From Aradus depressus (taxonomy: Eukaryota > Arthropoda > Insecta > Hemiptera > Aradidae), in assembly GCA_963662175.1 (NCBI GenBank), contig OY759215.1, positions 27,007,534-27,071,533 on the forward strand: a DNA stretch of 64,000 nt, read 5' to 3'. Shown here in pieces: positions 34,526-45,647 of the stretch. Made by a program: the position numbers and the translations under genes. Positions within the stretch are counted from its first letter, which is position 1. The number at the start of each line of letters is the position of its first letter. The notes beneath the pieces are model-generated. The model did no database searches and had not been told where the DNA came from. It saw nothing but the letters and a program-made list of their open reading frames with translations.

Positions 34526-35301
34526 ATTTTTGTTTCAAATGGGAAACCAACTTGTGTTGCCAGAGGTTATTAAAAAATTTCCACAAATACCTTCAGCTTC
34601 AGTGCTTCAGACCCAAGCTTCAGAATCAGAATTCTGAGTTAAACTGGCGAGTGGCGACTGACTGCCTTTGTGATCACTGATCAGTCTGCTGTCTTGATAA
34701 AATCAATTAGGTTTCCTATCCAGACCCCGTCTAAATTTTCAAAAAAATTCGACAAATATTTCGATATGAATTTCAAAATCAAAAATTTAAATTATTATTC
34801 TTAAAATTGTAAATATTTTTTTGAATATGGGCAGAAGCCCGGGACTATCTATATAAATTAACAATACTCCGACTGGTCCACCGTCCTTGTAAATATAAAT
34901 AAAATATATTTCGGTTCGAAACCCGACCGAGGCCCTATTTGGGAGGTAAAATAAACTTAAGCACGCCGTCCTTCGGATGGGACGTTAAGCGATGGTCCCG
35001 AGCCTGTACGATGTCAGGTACTCGTTAAAGACCCCTGCCTTAGGTGAATAAAAATTTAGTATAGGCAAAATTGAGGACTCCCGAGTAGAGTCGGGCTCAT
35101 GTCCACCAGAGTGACGAAAGAGCGCTCTGGTAGTAGGCCTCGTAGTTAAAGTCATAAAACCTGGTAGTCTATGACCTCGTAGTTATCATAAAATCTAACC
35201 TAAATAAAATATTTTAAAAATATATCGATATATATGGCCTGATGTATCGAGTATAAGAATATAAATATTTTACTCAAATACATCGATATACCGCCACTGG
35301 C
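34526..35301 (-). mobile_element. hAT-like element, copy 2, interrupted by SINE-A
   Basis: Minus orientation relative to copy 1. Right edge is tacatcgatataccgccactg, whose complement CAGTGGCGG is a hAT-type terminus. The BED-finger part is reduced to the first few codons. Confidence 0.55.
34908..35201 (+). mobile_element. SINE-A, 5'-truncated, nested in hAT copy 2
   Basis: Starts at box B (cggttcgaaaccc). Flanked by an exact 11-bp duplication, aaataaaatat (34,897-34,907 and 35,202-35,212). Confidence 0.9.
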
Positions 35302-35875
35302 TTTGCAAGTTAGAATTGGTGATTCAATGTAAAATGAGTCATCAATACTCATTTTGTAATACAGTGGCAGTTCTTAAAAATATTGTCAGAAACTGGTAGC
35401 AGTCTAAGCTGAATGGTAGTGGTAGGAGGAGATATCTATGAAGGAAGAGAAGTAGCTATCTTAATTTCTGCTATCAGGAAAGGGCCTAAGATTAGCAGCC
35501 TACAGGAACCGGAACAAGCTTCTTAATCTTCTTAGTTCAGTCTAATTGGGATTAGTTGTGATAACGAGAACGGAAATGGAAAACTGTAGACTGTTTTGAA
35601 GTATTGTAAATCAATTGAATCCTATTTATGGTACCATCCAAGGCGGTAAAACGAAACGATTGCATGACGTCTTTTCCGTTAGTAATAAAAACCGATGCAA
35701 TGTTTTTTTTTTTTTCTACAATTTAATACGCAATTTTCAACAACAATAAAAAAATGATGTGGCCATTAGACTTTCTTATACCAATCACCTTTCAGACCAC
35801 TCTCCCTCTCCTCCCCGCTCAGATTTCATATGTATTATTCTATCATAGGTATTATCATAGAGGTAGTACTGGGTA
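35302..35875. other. Unassigned sequence
   Basis: Nothing recognised. Confidence 0.4.
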
Positions 35876-36010
35876 TAGGTTAGGTTTTATGACTCATGCC
35901 CGGGCTTTAACAACGAGGTCATATCGCCTACTAACAGATCGCACTTTCGTCATTCTGGTGGACATGAGCCCGACTACTGAGGGAGTCCTAAATTTTGCCT
36001 ACCCTAAATG
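35876..36010 (-). mobile_element. SINE-A tail-side fragment
   Basis: From ggttaggttttatgactcat to ctaccctaaatg; head missing. Confidence 0.8.
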
Positions 36011-36014
36011 TTTC

Positions 36015-36180
36015 CCTTTAAATAAATTTGTTTCTTGCCCTTTTCTTAGGACTCTCTAGGACTTTCGGTAAGTATATCGTAAACCGAGCTGCCTTTGAAA
36101 AAAACGTATTTCATAATTTATTTATTTATTTTAATTTCATAAAAAATGTGTATCTCAGTTTTCTCTATAACTTTTGTTTA
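36015..36180 (-). repeat. Family B fragment
   Basis: Same segment as 3,896-4,030. Confidence 0.65.
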
Positions 36181-36362
36181 TTTTTTTTTTATTATTATTT
36201 TTTTTTTGACCTATGTGCGGTGCATTTTAGCCATGTCAATGTGTTATCTAGTTTTTTACAACAACATCCATGGCCCCAGGAGGGAGTTCTACCTACCAAA
36301 TAAAACTTACCATGAGACCATGCGACCAAAGCCCTACGCTCTAACCCGCACGGCCACCATGA
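36181..36362 (-). mobile_element. SINE-B, copy 2, box B deleted
   Basis: T-rich tail complement at left, then gccatgtcaatgtgttatct, ccatggccccaggagggag and the head (ccctacgctctaacccgcac). The box B segment is missing. Confidence 0.8.
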
Positions 36363-37123
36363 CTCTGATTCTAAATTTTTGTTGTTTTATATTCAAATAT
36401 GGTTTGTTATAAAAAATTCACTTTTTATTAAATATCATTGAAAAAAAAAAAAAAAAAATTTTATCTGTATAAATTCATTATAATTGTTTAAACAATATAA
36501 ATACTTGAGTCTGCCTGTCAGAATGTTTCTGACTTCAAATGATGTATTATAAGAAAAAGTTTTAAAAAAATCATCTTAATCCGACCTGTTCCTGAGAATT
36601 GTGAAGCCAAATCTTAAGACTTGGTTGAGGTAACTGCACTTTCAAAATGTTGCATTTATTATTAATGAATTATTTATTTCAAAACTAGTTTTGACGTCTT
36701 TCTGCCTGTCTTAAAATGGCAGACAAGAAGTTATCCAAATACAAAAGATGGTATAATGGAGATACGTACGATAGTTAGGTAAGGTTCGACCTTTTGGAGT
36801 AGGTCCGAACTGTACGCTCCAATCCATTCTTCATGCTCTCCCCTGAGCCAACCTCCAGTCTTGCTTCATTTATTTCACCTCACCTCACCGACCTCCTATC
36901 TCAAAATTGTCCTATTTACCTCAAAAACATAACACAACTAATATATCATTTACCCCATTATGTCGAGACCAAAAGGAAGGGTTATGATTTTGGCAGTTTC
37001 CCTCCTAATTCCTAAACCACTTGACCGATTTTAATAAATTTGGTGTCATTCGATTATGTATAGGTTATAACAAACATTTTAAATTCCAAAATGGCAGCCG
37101 ACTACGCCATCTCTTGCTTTTTA
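36363..37123. other. Unassigned sequence
   Basis: No gene or family recognised. Confidence 0.4.
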
Positions 37124-37700
37124 CTTCCCCAGCTGTACGAAGTATAAGGGAAGTTATATAATCGGCCAAAAATTTGATGCGGAGTTTTCAATGAAATTCC
37201 ATTCATATTTTCTGTTTGTATGTGTGTGTGTCTGTTATCACGATAACTCCCGATAAATATAATTTATCGACAAGAGGGCGCCAGTAGCTCAGTGGTATGC
37301 GTGCTTGTCTTCTGAGCTCAAGATCGTGGGTTCGAAACCCGACCGAGGCTCTTAGTTTATTTTATCTGGGAGTTTAAAGCCCGGGCATGAGTCATAAAAC
37401 CAAACCAAACCTAATTTATCGACACTAGATTTGATATGTGTATCTAGAACCCTCTAAGGATGACACCCGTTGGTTTTGAGATAAATCTGCCAAAGTGAAA
37501 GGGGGGATTAGGGGTGAGGTTTAATACAAAAACTCTAATAACTACTGTTGTAATGAAATTATTTACACGAAATATCATTTGTGAATTCAATGCCATCCTA
37601 AGGACATCACCTATTAATTTTCAGCAGAATCAGTCGAAGTGGACGGGGGATCAGAGGGGGACTCAACTCAAAAATCTCGTTTTTATATTTCAACTTATTA
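37124..37700 (+). repeat. Family A copy with nested SINE-A
   Basis: Left-end hairpin acttccccagctgtacgaag at 37,124, module 1 split by a SINE, then two more modules; the right end is missing. Confidence 0.8.
37273..37411 (+). mobile_element. SINE-A with large internal deletion
   Basis: Intact head (boxes A and B), then a jump from ttatctgggag to aaagcccgggcatgagtc and the tail (accaaaccaaacc). Exact 13-bp duplication taatttatcgaca (37,260-37,272 and 37,412-37,424). Confidence 0.92.
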
Positions 37701-37756
37701 TTTTATTTTTTTTATTCTTTTTTTTTTTTAAGTCATCGGTACCATAGAAGAAGCCT

Positions 37757-37828
37757 GCTTGTTTTCTGAGCTCAAGATCGCGGGTTCGAAACCCAGCCAA
37801 GGTCCTTAGGTTTTTTTATCTGGAGGTG
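37757..37828 (+). mobile_element. SINE-A head fragment
   Basis: Box B (cgggttcgaaaccc) and 50 flanking bases. Confidence 0.75.
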
Positions 37829-38235
37829 GGACTGTCATGAAGGGAGGTGACTTCACTTCACCACGCACCCTCCACTGTCGCGGCCAGGCCGCACAGGCCG
37901 CCCCTCTCCACCCGAACTCTAATTTTTGCACTATTGCCCACTAAGCCATGTTTTATGCCATTTTTATTCACCTTTTCTTTACTTTTCGATGGGGTGATGG
38001 GTAGGGATGGCAATATTTCAGAATGTATAGATACATCGAACAACTGATATATCTCTACAAATAAATTGTAGCGGCCGAAATATCGGCCAGAATATATCGA
38101 TGTATAGGTAGTTAACGATATATCGTAGTTGGTCTTGTTGGTTCTGCTGTTTCTTTTTTTTTTTTGCCTTTCCTGTCATCAAGCTTTTAAAAATCTTTTC
38201 ATGCTTTTGTTTCAAATGGGAAACCAAGTTACTTG
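37829..38235 (-). mobile_element. hAT-like element, copy 3, with BED-finger remnant
   Basis: Inverse of 33,175-33,610. The minus frame has MVSHLKQKHEKIFKSLM. Includes tagggatggcaatatttcag, close to the terminus of the MITE at 20,118. Confidence 0.6.
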
Positions 38236-38261
38236 TCTGAGAGATGGAAAAACTTTGAGTA

Positions 38262-38336
38262 TGCCTCCTTTGGACGTTAAACGCTCGTTAAGCGATAGTC
38301 CCAAGCCTGTACGATGTCAGGTACTCGTTAAAGATG
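38262..38336 (+). mobile_element. SINE-A body fragment
   Basis: gcgatagtcccaagcctgta and neighbours. Confidence 0.75.
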
Positions 38337-38745
38337 TGTGACTAGAACCCTATATGGATGACACTTATTAATTTTCAACGGAAATGGCAGAAAGGAAGGT
38401 GGATCAGAGGGTGGCGGCATAACTTAAAAACCCTAATAACTGTCGATGTAATGAAATTATCGACATGAAATTTCATATTTTAAGTCAAAACACAATGAGT
38501 ACATAACTTGTCAAATTTCAGCGATACCGACCGAAAGGAAGGTTTGGTTCAATTCAAAAACTCTAATAACTACCGATCTAGTGAATTATTCGACACAATA
38601 TTTAGTACGAAGATTTAGGAGCCCTTATGTAAGTCAACTGTAATTATTAGCGCAAATGGTCTACTGGTTTTAGAGGGGGAGCGAAAAGTTAATTGAATAA
38701 TTCGTTCTGGGGAAGTTCGATGCTGGTGCTTCACCGACAATTTTT
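38337..38745 (+). repeat. Family A, last modules and right end
   Basis: Three modules to ctggggaagttcgatgctgg. Confidence 0.78.
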
Positions 38746-39239
38746 TTTTTACACCACGGAACTTCGACCTCATTTAAATTGAAAAGATACTGTCGACTCT
38801 ATCAATCATTATAAATCATCCAGTTCCTAAAAAGTCTGGAATTAAAGTGTTGACCATGTATACAAAACTAACAGAAGCTTGTGGTTTAACAGTGAAGTAG
38901 ATGTGAAAGGTAGCAGTTACTGAGTAGAAGTGAGTGAGGGAGGCACAGTAATCCAAGGTATTAGCTACGTCGAGTGGTCACCTGGGGAAAGTGGTGATTA
39001 TAAAAGTTCAACTGAGCACCCAGTCATCCCTTAGAGGTTTACAGTCCTTCTTGTGTAACCTATGGAACTAACCACCTTCTTAATGACACTGGTGCATCTA
39101 AAGTGCATTGCGAAAGAACACGAACATAGATAAACCTATAGAAAATACAATTTATAACCTTTTCTTAGCATGTCAGTATACTTTGGTGCAGCCAGTGACT
39201 ATTGAAATAAAGTTAGACTTTCTTTTGCAAGTAAAAAAA
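38746..39239. other. Unassigned sequence
   Basis: Nothing recognised. Confidence 0.4.
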
Positions 39240-39475
39240 AGGTGAAAGGTGAATCACTAGCTATGTACTACTTCCCCAGCCCGAATTATTCAATTACATA
39301 CCCCTTTTCCCCTTGTCGGAAAATTAATAGGTGCCATCTTTATGAAGTTTTGAATTCACATATAAAATTTCATGTAGATACATTCTATCGGGAGATATAG
39401 TATTCTGGAACGCACTCACAGATATTTTTTTTTAAATTTTTGGAATCAGGAGATAGGTAAACATGAATTTCTGAT
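39240..39475 (-). repeat. Family A, internally deleted minus copy
   Basis: Right end directly followed by the last part of the module series. Confidence 0.65.
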
Positions 39476-39509
39476 CTACTTTTTTTTTTTTTTTTTCGAG
39501 GCACTATAT

Positions 39510-39775
39510 TACCGCGGCCAGAATGGGCCTATTGTGTGCCCCATTCTACTATGAAAGTCCTAAATTTTGCCTACCCTAAATTTTTATTTCTTCTAGGGAA
39601 GAGGTTTTTAACGAGTACCTGCATCGTACAGGCTCGGGACTATCGCTTAAGGCCAGCGTGCTTCAGTTTACTTTACCTCCCAGATAATACAAACTAAGGG
39701 ACTCGGTCGGGCTTCGAACCCGCTATCTTTGGCTCAGTAGGCAAGCACGCATACCACTAAGCTACCGGCGCCCTC
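39510..39775 (-). mobile_element. SINE-A minus copy with intact head
   Basis: Complement of box A (ccactaagctaccggcgccc) at the right edge; body missing its last third. Confidence 0.82.
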
Positions 39776-40300
39776 TTTGTGAAAATTGTGAAATGCAATA
39801 GTAAGTTCGAATATTAATTTTACTAAATAGTAATTGTCCCGAGCGAATCTAGATGAAATGACCAAAAATAATGCTGATGACACATGGTCTTTTCGCAGGA
39901 AATGGCAAAGAACGAATGGTTTTTGCTTTAAAATAATAACTACTTTTCACTCGTCTCTTTCGTGTGTTTTTCACTTTAGTATGCAAATTTCTAAAAAGAA
40001 CTAAATCAATATATAAAGAGAATGCCTTGAAAAGATATTTTCTATGTTGTTTGTTGTGTTGCCTTGAACAGTTTGTGTACGTTCACTAATCACATTTCAT
40101 TTTAGTGGAACAGTTCGAATCTATCACGCAAACAAACGTGAGTGATTCTCAGAGTGACTCAATAACACATCTGTTCACTGTCACACTGCCACTACTAGCT
40201 GGGATACCCGGCGCTGCTAGGGAAATTCAATAATAATGAAGCTATCTCGAGCTTTATTAATAGAGAAAAACTTGACATTTGGTAATATTTATTTTATTTT
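39776..40300. other. Unassigned sequence
   Basis: No gene or family recognised. Confidence 0.4.
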
Positions 40301-40560
40301 TATAAAGTATACGGGAAGTTATGTAGTCGTTAAGTATATCGTGTTTTCACCGGAATTGCATGTTTTCCCATCCACTATTTCCAAAAATGAAAAATAAAAA
40401 AATCATCGGTTATGTACTTCCCCAGAACGAACGCTCCTAAATCCCCAAACTAAATATGTCGATACATTCATTACAACGGCAGTTATTAGAGTTTTTGAGC
40501 TAAGCGTCTCCCCTATCCCCTTCCCCTTTGTCCCATTTGGCTGATATATGGAGAATTTTA
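40301..40560. repeat. Family A pieces, opposed orientation
   Basis: Left end (+) to about 40,398, then right end and one module in minus orientation to 40,560. Confidence 0.65.
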
Positions 40561-40574
40561 GATTGAATTTTTTT

Positions 40575-40860
40575 TTTTTCAACATATCAGCTGTGAATAT
40601 TGTGTAAAGAATCGGACCCAGGGTATTTACTTGTGGAACGCCAGCGGTTTTTGGAGAGACGGTAGAAAGGATAAACCCCTAGCTCACACAAGCGGTACTT
40701 TCTGAAAGGTAGGATTTTAGGATTAGGAAGGATGTGAAGGGGACTGCTTTGAGCTTCCGCAGTAAGCCCGAGTCCAAACTCTGTCTAACGTTTGTTTTGA
40801 CGTCGAGAAATGCCTCCGAGCTTATGTGTGACGTCTATAAAGCAGTGGCACTCATGTATG
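40575..40860 (-). pseudogene. LINE reverse-transcriptase fragment, fourth lineage
   Basis: The minus strand, read from about 40,820 down to 40,577, encodes AFLDVK (motif A region, first catalytic Asp kept), GLLRKLK, SYLS, then AGVPQ and LGPILYTIFTADML (motif B region). This is the order in Jockey/CR1-like LINE reverse transcriptases. One in-frame stop lies near 40,680, and the conserved Gly-Ser after AGVPQ is replaced by other residues. The YxDD motif and the rest are absent. A dead internal fragment. Confidence 0.75.
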
Positions 40861-41205
40861 GGGTAGATATTTTTTTTTTTTAATTCCAAGAAATATAAAT
40901 TTTACTGTGAATTTGTGAAATGAGTATTTGTGCAGTCACCGTTGGTGAATCACCAATATGATAGTAGTGAAACAGTATATGTCGAAAACTGCTAATTTAT
41001 ACTAAGGAAGTTCCTAAAAAATTCCTGTTACTAATTTGGAACAGGTATTTCACGCATGCGCATTTAACTGAGAATCTGAATCTTGCAAAACCAGTGACCA
41101 AGGAGTTGGAGAATAGAGGTGGAGTACTTGGCGCTTAACTCGGCGCCAATGCATTCCTCACAATCATTTACTTATTTATAATAATTGACTTGATTTATAA
41201 ACAAA
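40861..41205. other. Unassigned sequence
   Basis: Contains ggcgcttaactcggcgcc, a short palindrome, at about 41,130; no gene. Confidence 0.4.
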
Positions 41206-41270
41206 GTTGGTTGTTCGTTTATATTTTGTGTCTTACTTATTTATCTATAAATATGTCTCCACAAATGTGT
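41206..41270 (+). repeat. Detached relative of the 83-bp unit
   Basis: gttcgtttatattttgtgtc and tacttatttatctataaata match units at 41,978-42,345. Confidence 0.85.
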
Positions 41271-41296
41271 GGACACAGGGAATTAATTGGTAAGTC

Positions 41297-41506
41297 TAAA
41301 TTCGTAACTTTTCAGGGCAGCACTTTTTTACTTTTTCATTAATCGTGTAGATCCAGTTTTTGGAATAAAAAAAATTATGTTTGCATCATTGAGGGTATTA
41401 TATTATGCTTAATAATGATGCAAACATAATTTTTTTATTCCAAAAACTGGATCTACACGATTAATGAAAAAGTAAAAAAGTGCTGCCCTGAAAAGTTACG
41501 AATTTA
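41297..41506. repeat. Near-perfect hairpin, 94-bp arms, 23-nt loop
   Basis: Left arm 41,297-41,390 and right arm 41,414-41,506 are exact inverses except for one extra A in an A-run. Loop is 41,391-41,413. The + or - transcript would fold into a long double-stranded RNA. Confidence 0.95.
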
Positions 41507-41977
41507 TATTTATTTATATTATACCTTCTAAATCTATAGGAGTAAATGAAAATGAATATTGTTAATTCTTTCTTGGATTTTCCCTTAATTACCTAATCAT
41601 TCCCAATCACTTCCTAATTATTGACCATACTATTTGAAATACTCGTGTATGATGCCTCTCTAATGTTGAGCAAGTTGATTTAACCGAAAACACCCTCTTC
41701 ACTTGGAATAGTTGAATAAATGGTTAAATGCAGTTATCTCGTGAATGATTCCTCAAAGAAGTAGATTGAGTTGATTTAACCGAGATCATACACAATTTTA
41801 CGAGATACCAAGAAACCCACCCACATCTTTATAATTCCGAAAGTATTAGAGTTCTGAGCTCTCAACTTCTTCCCAATGCGCAGATGGCTTGGGAGATCAA
41901 CACAGTACACTTAACTCATTGTGGCCATTTTACGACCTAACAACTTATTCCCAGGGACCATAGAAATATTCTAAATT
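41507..41977. other. Unassigned sequence between hairpin and array
   Basis: No gene; two similar phrases (gttgatttaaccgaaaacac, gttgatttaaccgagatcat) 100 bp apart. Confidence 0.45.
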
Positions 41978-42345
41978 ATTTATAACCAGGCTTTGTTGTT
42001 CGTTTATATTTTGTGTCTTACTTATTTACCTACAAATATGCCTTCATAGTATACTAAAATATTTATAACCAGGCTTTGTTGTTTGTTTATATTTTGTGTC
42101 TTACTTATTTACCTACAAATATGCCTTCATAGTATACTAAAATATTTATAACCAGGCTTTGTTGTTCGTTTATATTTTGTGTCTTACTTATTTACCTACA
42201 AATATGCCTTCATAGTATACTGAAATATTTATAACCAGGCTTTGTTGTTCGTTTATATTTTGTGTCTTACTTATTTACCTATAAATATGCCTTCATAGTA
42301 TACTAAAATATTTATAACCAGGCTTTGTTGTTTGTTTATATTTTT
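41978..42345 (+). repeat. 83-bp tandem repeat, 4.4 copies
   Basis: Units begin atttataaccaggctttgtt at 41,978, 42,061, 42,144, 42,227 and 42,310; the last is truncated. Only a few substitutions separate copies. Confidence 0.95.
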
Positions 42346-42479
42346 TCTTGGCCTGTATCGCCCACCTGGACTTGGGGTCCTTGAACCTGTCCACTGTGAA
42401 TTGTGCAGATCTATATTCAAGAAACAGTATTGAATTTAAATTTTTTGTAAGATGAATGCTTATAGACGCGAAAAAATCG

Positions 42480-42905
42480 TCGGTGAATCACAGGCGCTAC
42501 CACTGCACTAGCGCGAGTTACACAACTAAACTATTTATATAGATATTTTATTTATTTATCTATTTCGTGTCGATACATTTAATATCAGCAGTTATTGCAG
42601 TTTTTCAGTTGAGCCCCCTCTTCCCTTTGGTCGATTTCGCTGAAAATTTATTGGATGTGATCTGTATGGAGTTTTGGATTTATTTACTTTTGAAATTTTT
42701 GATCGATATGTAAGTCAATAGGTGTCATCCTTATAGGATTCATTCTATCAGCAGATATCGTGTCCACATAATATAATTTCCCTAGTTGTTTTTTGCAGGA
42801 ACTGCGTGAGATACTGACGAATTTTTTTTTCATATATCGAATCTAGGGGTCAGAAAACATGAAATTTTGATGGAAACTCAACTTCGAATTTCTGACCGAT
42901 TGCAT
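42480..42905 (-). repeat. Family A minus copy
   Basis: Right end (gtcggtgaatcacaggcgct), two modules and left end without the terminal hairpin. Confidence 0.72.
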
Positions 42906-43071
42906 AATTTTATTATGGCTAGTGGACACAAGGGCCGCTCCCGCATTGCACAAGGTCAACATTTGTCCTTTTTTTATCAGAATAAATATTAGTATTGAAA
43001 TACGAATCCCTTCACTTTTATTATCCATTCTATATTTTTTTCCTTCCTTTTTTTCTTTGTCTCTCATTTTA

Positions 43072-43970
43072 CTTCCCCAGTTATACGAAGTATAGAAGAA
43101 GTTATGTACTCGGAGGCGGAGTTTTCCTACCTCTAGATTCCAGATATGAAAAAAAAAGTGTGTCTGTGAACACGATAACTCCCGATAGAATGAATGTACC
43201 GACATATCATTTAGTATGTGAATCCAAAATCCTCTAATGGCGACACCTATTGTTTTTCAGCCAAATCAACCAGAGGGAAGGAGGGATTAGGGGGGAAGCA
43301 TAACATAAAAACTCTAATAACTGCCGATAGAATGAATGTATCAACTCGAAATTTTATATGTGTCACCAATAAACCATAAGGAATTCCCTTATTAATTTTC
43401 AGCCAAATCGTTCAAAGAGAGGGAGAATTAAGGGGAGGCTTAACACCAAAAACTCTCATAACTGCAGTTTTTTAAAATATATTGACACAAAATTTTATAT
43501 GTTAAATCAAAAGCATATGAGAACTACACCTCCTTTTCACTGGAATCAGCCAACTGAGGGGAGGGTTAGAAGCGAAGCTTAACCCCCAAAACTCTAACAA
43601 CTGCCGTTGTAATAAATGTATCGGCACAAAACTTCATAAGCAAAAAAATCCCATAAAAATGACACATTAATTTTCAGGGACAGGGGGGATAAAAAAAAGG
43701 GGTCAACACAAAAAACCTTTATAATTGCCTATGTTATGAATGTATCGACATGAAATTTCATATTTAAAAACAAAATTACCTGTCAAATTTCAGAGATATC
43801 GGCTGAAGGGACTGACTGCCGATTTATTAAATTTATCGACACACAATGCATGAGGATTTAGGAGCCCTTCTGTAAGTCAACAGACTGTCGACTGGTTTTG
43901 GAGGGGGATTGGAACGTTATTTGATTACTTCGTTCTGTGGATGTACATTACCAGTGATTCACCGACCTTT
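43072..43970 (+). repeat. Family A, best complete copy (reference for the window)
   Basis: The left end begins acttccccagttatacgaag and folds (cttcc...gaag). A segment ending in an A-run follows, then about five modules of 100-130 bp. Each module has the lines 'accctctaa/cgacacctattg', 'cagccaaatcgaccaaaggg', 'aaaactctaataactgccg' and 'gaatgtatcgacacgaaatt'. The right end has the lines gactggttttggagg and a variant of ctggggaagt, then ggtgattcaccgac. The two ends share the inverted word acttccccag / ctggggaagt. No ORF, poly-A or LTR. The modules drive spurious ORFs on both strands throughout the window. Class unknown; a non-autonomous DNA element is possible. Confidence 0.8.
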
Positions 43971-43984
43971 TCTGTATGTTTTCT

Positions 43985-44425
43985 ATTTTTCTGTGTCTTT
44001 TCCATTTCGCATTTTAGGACGATTCGGTCCTTCTTGTTCCTGGAGCACGTCGGACAAGAAGGCGGAGAGTTTGTGCTCCATTTCCACGAAGCATATGTTC
44101 TCCTGTTGTTGGGCTGAGTTGGTATGGGGAGGTACACTGTCCTGAGAACAATAGACTTGTATTGCTGCGAGCTCATCACGTTCCGATCCGGTGTCTCCAC
44201 CCTCCCTCATCCTTCGCTTTCAATGAGCCGCGTCCACTCCTGGTGACAATAGGGCCGTGACGAAGACTGCTCCCCCTGGGTTCGAGGAAGTCAATTAATC
44301 AGAGAAGATGAGAGACCCACGGGGGCAGAGACCTCTGTGGTCGCTCTCAGAACTGGTGTGGTCAACTAATGAACCTGAGAATGATCTTAGCCCGCCGAGT
44401 GGGTCGAGGCCCAAGAAAAGATGAG
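43985..44425 (-). pseudogene. Possible LTR-retrotransposon leader and gag start
   Basis: A GC-rich block. On the minus strand the frame from 44,210 starts MREGGDTGSERDELAAIQVY and is open for 75 codons; it is followed by a Lys-rich end. The leader before it (44,211-44,425) has no ORF. The look is that of the untranslated leader and gag start of a Ty3/gypsy-type element, but I cannot name a domain. It ends abruptly at family A on both sides. Confidence 0.3.
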
Positions 44426-44454
44426 GCGAAAAAGTGAAAATCTACAAACTTTTT

Positions 44455-45420
44455 ACTTTCTCAGCTATACGAAGTATAAGGCAAGTTATGTAATCGGTCA
44501 TAAATTCGAGTTGAAATTTTCAACGGAATCTCATGTTGTCCGACCCCCTAATTCGAAAAATGAAAAAAAATGTCGGTGTGTTTGGACACGATAATGTGTA
44601 TCCGGAACCTCATGAGGACGACACCTATTGATTTTCAGCAAATCGGTCATAGTGGTGGTTGCAGATTAGGAGGGAGCTTAACATGAAAACTTAACATAAA
44701 ATTTCATAATTTAGTCAACTAAATTATTAATAATTATTATTTTAATGTAATGGCTTTTACATAACTGTCTATGATTATTAAAATGCCTATGCATCTCTGC
44801 GTACCTCCCCAGCTACACGAAGTGTGGGAGAAGTTATAATAAAATTTGATGCGAAGTTTTCAAAATTATGAAAAAAAAAAGTCTGTCTATGTGTGTTTTT
44901 GTGAACACGATAACTCCCAATAGAATGAATATATCGACAAGAAATCTAGAACCCTCTCGCGTGCTTGTCTTCTGAGCTCAAGACCGAGGCCCTTAGTTTA
45001 TTCTGTCTGGGAGGTAAAATGAACTTAAGCACACCGTCCTTCGGATGGGACGTTAAGCGATGGTCCCGAGCCTGTACGATGTCAGGTACTCGTTAAAGAC
45101 CCTACCCTAGGTGAATAAAAATTTAGGTTAGGCAAAATTTAGGACTCCCAAAGTTGAGTCGGGCTCATGTCCACCAGAGTGACGAAAGAGCGCTCTGGTA
45201 GAGAGCGATATGACCGCGTAGTTAAAGCCCGGGCATGAGTCATAAAACCTAAACCTAAACCTCTAGAACCCTCTAACGATGACACCTACTAATTTTCAGC
45301 AGAATCGGCCAAAATGTAGTGGGATTATAAGAGAGGGGCTCGATTCAAAAAATCCCAATAGCTGTCAATGTAATGAACGTATGGACACACAATTTAGTTT
45401 GAGAATTAGAAGCCCCTGTT
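44455..45420 (+). repeat. Family A copy with nested SINE-A
   Basis: Two left ends in series (44,455 and 44,803), module 1 split by the SINE at 44,958-45,262, then two modules. Right end shortened. Confidence 0.78.
44958..45262 (+). mobile_element. SINE-A, truncated head
   Basis: Starts at cgcgtgcttgtcttctgagc and has lost box B. Tail is aaaacctaaacctaaacct. Exact 12-bp duplication ctagaaccctct (44,946-44,957 and 45,263-45,274), a family A phrase. Confidence 0.93.
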
Positions 45421-45647
45421 GTAATTCCACATTGCCGGTAGATTGGTTGGAATGTCGATAGGCTGTGTGCTCTCTTTAAATTCCTCTTCTTGTCTCTATC
45501 TCTGGTTCCTTTGTGCCTGCCTATTCTTCCATATGTTTATCACTGTTGGAATGTTTCTGTGTGCGAGTAGCTCTCTTTTGTATCATCCTCCATTGTTCAA
45601 TAAAGATGATCGTCTCTCAAAAAGTATACCTTTTGAATTGCTCACAG

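Noticed and set aside
37847..38047. ORF duplicated at 33,373-33,573 (-) as a conserved gene
   Set aside because: The DNA is duplicated as part of the hAT-like segment; both strands are open and no domain is seen, so conservation is by copying.
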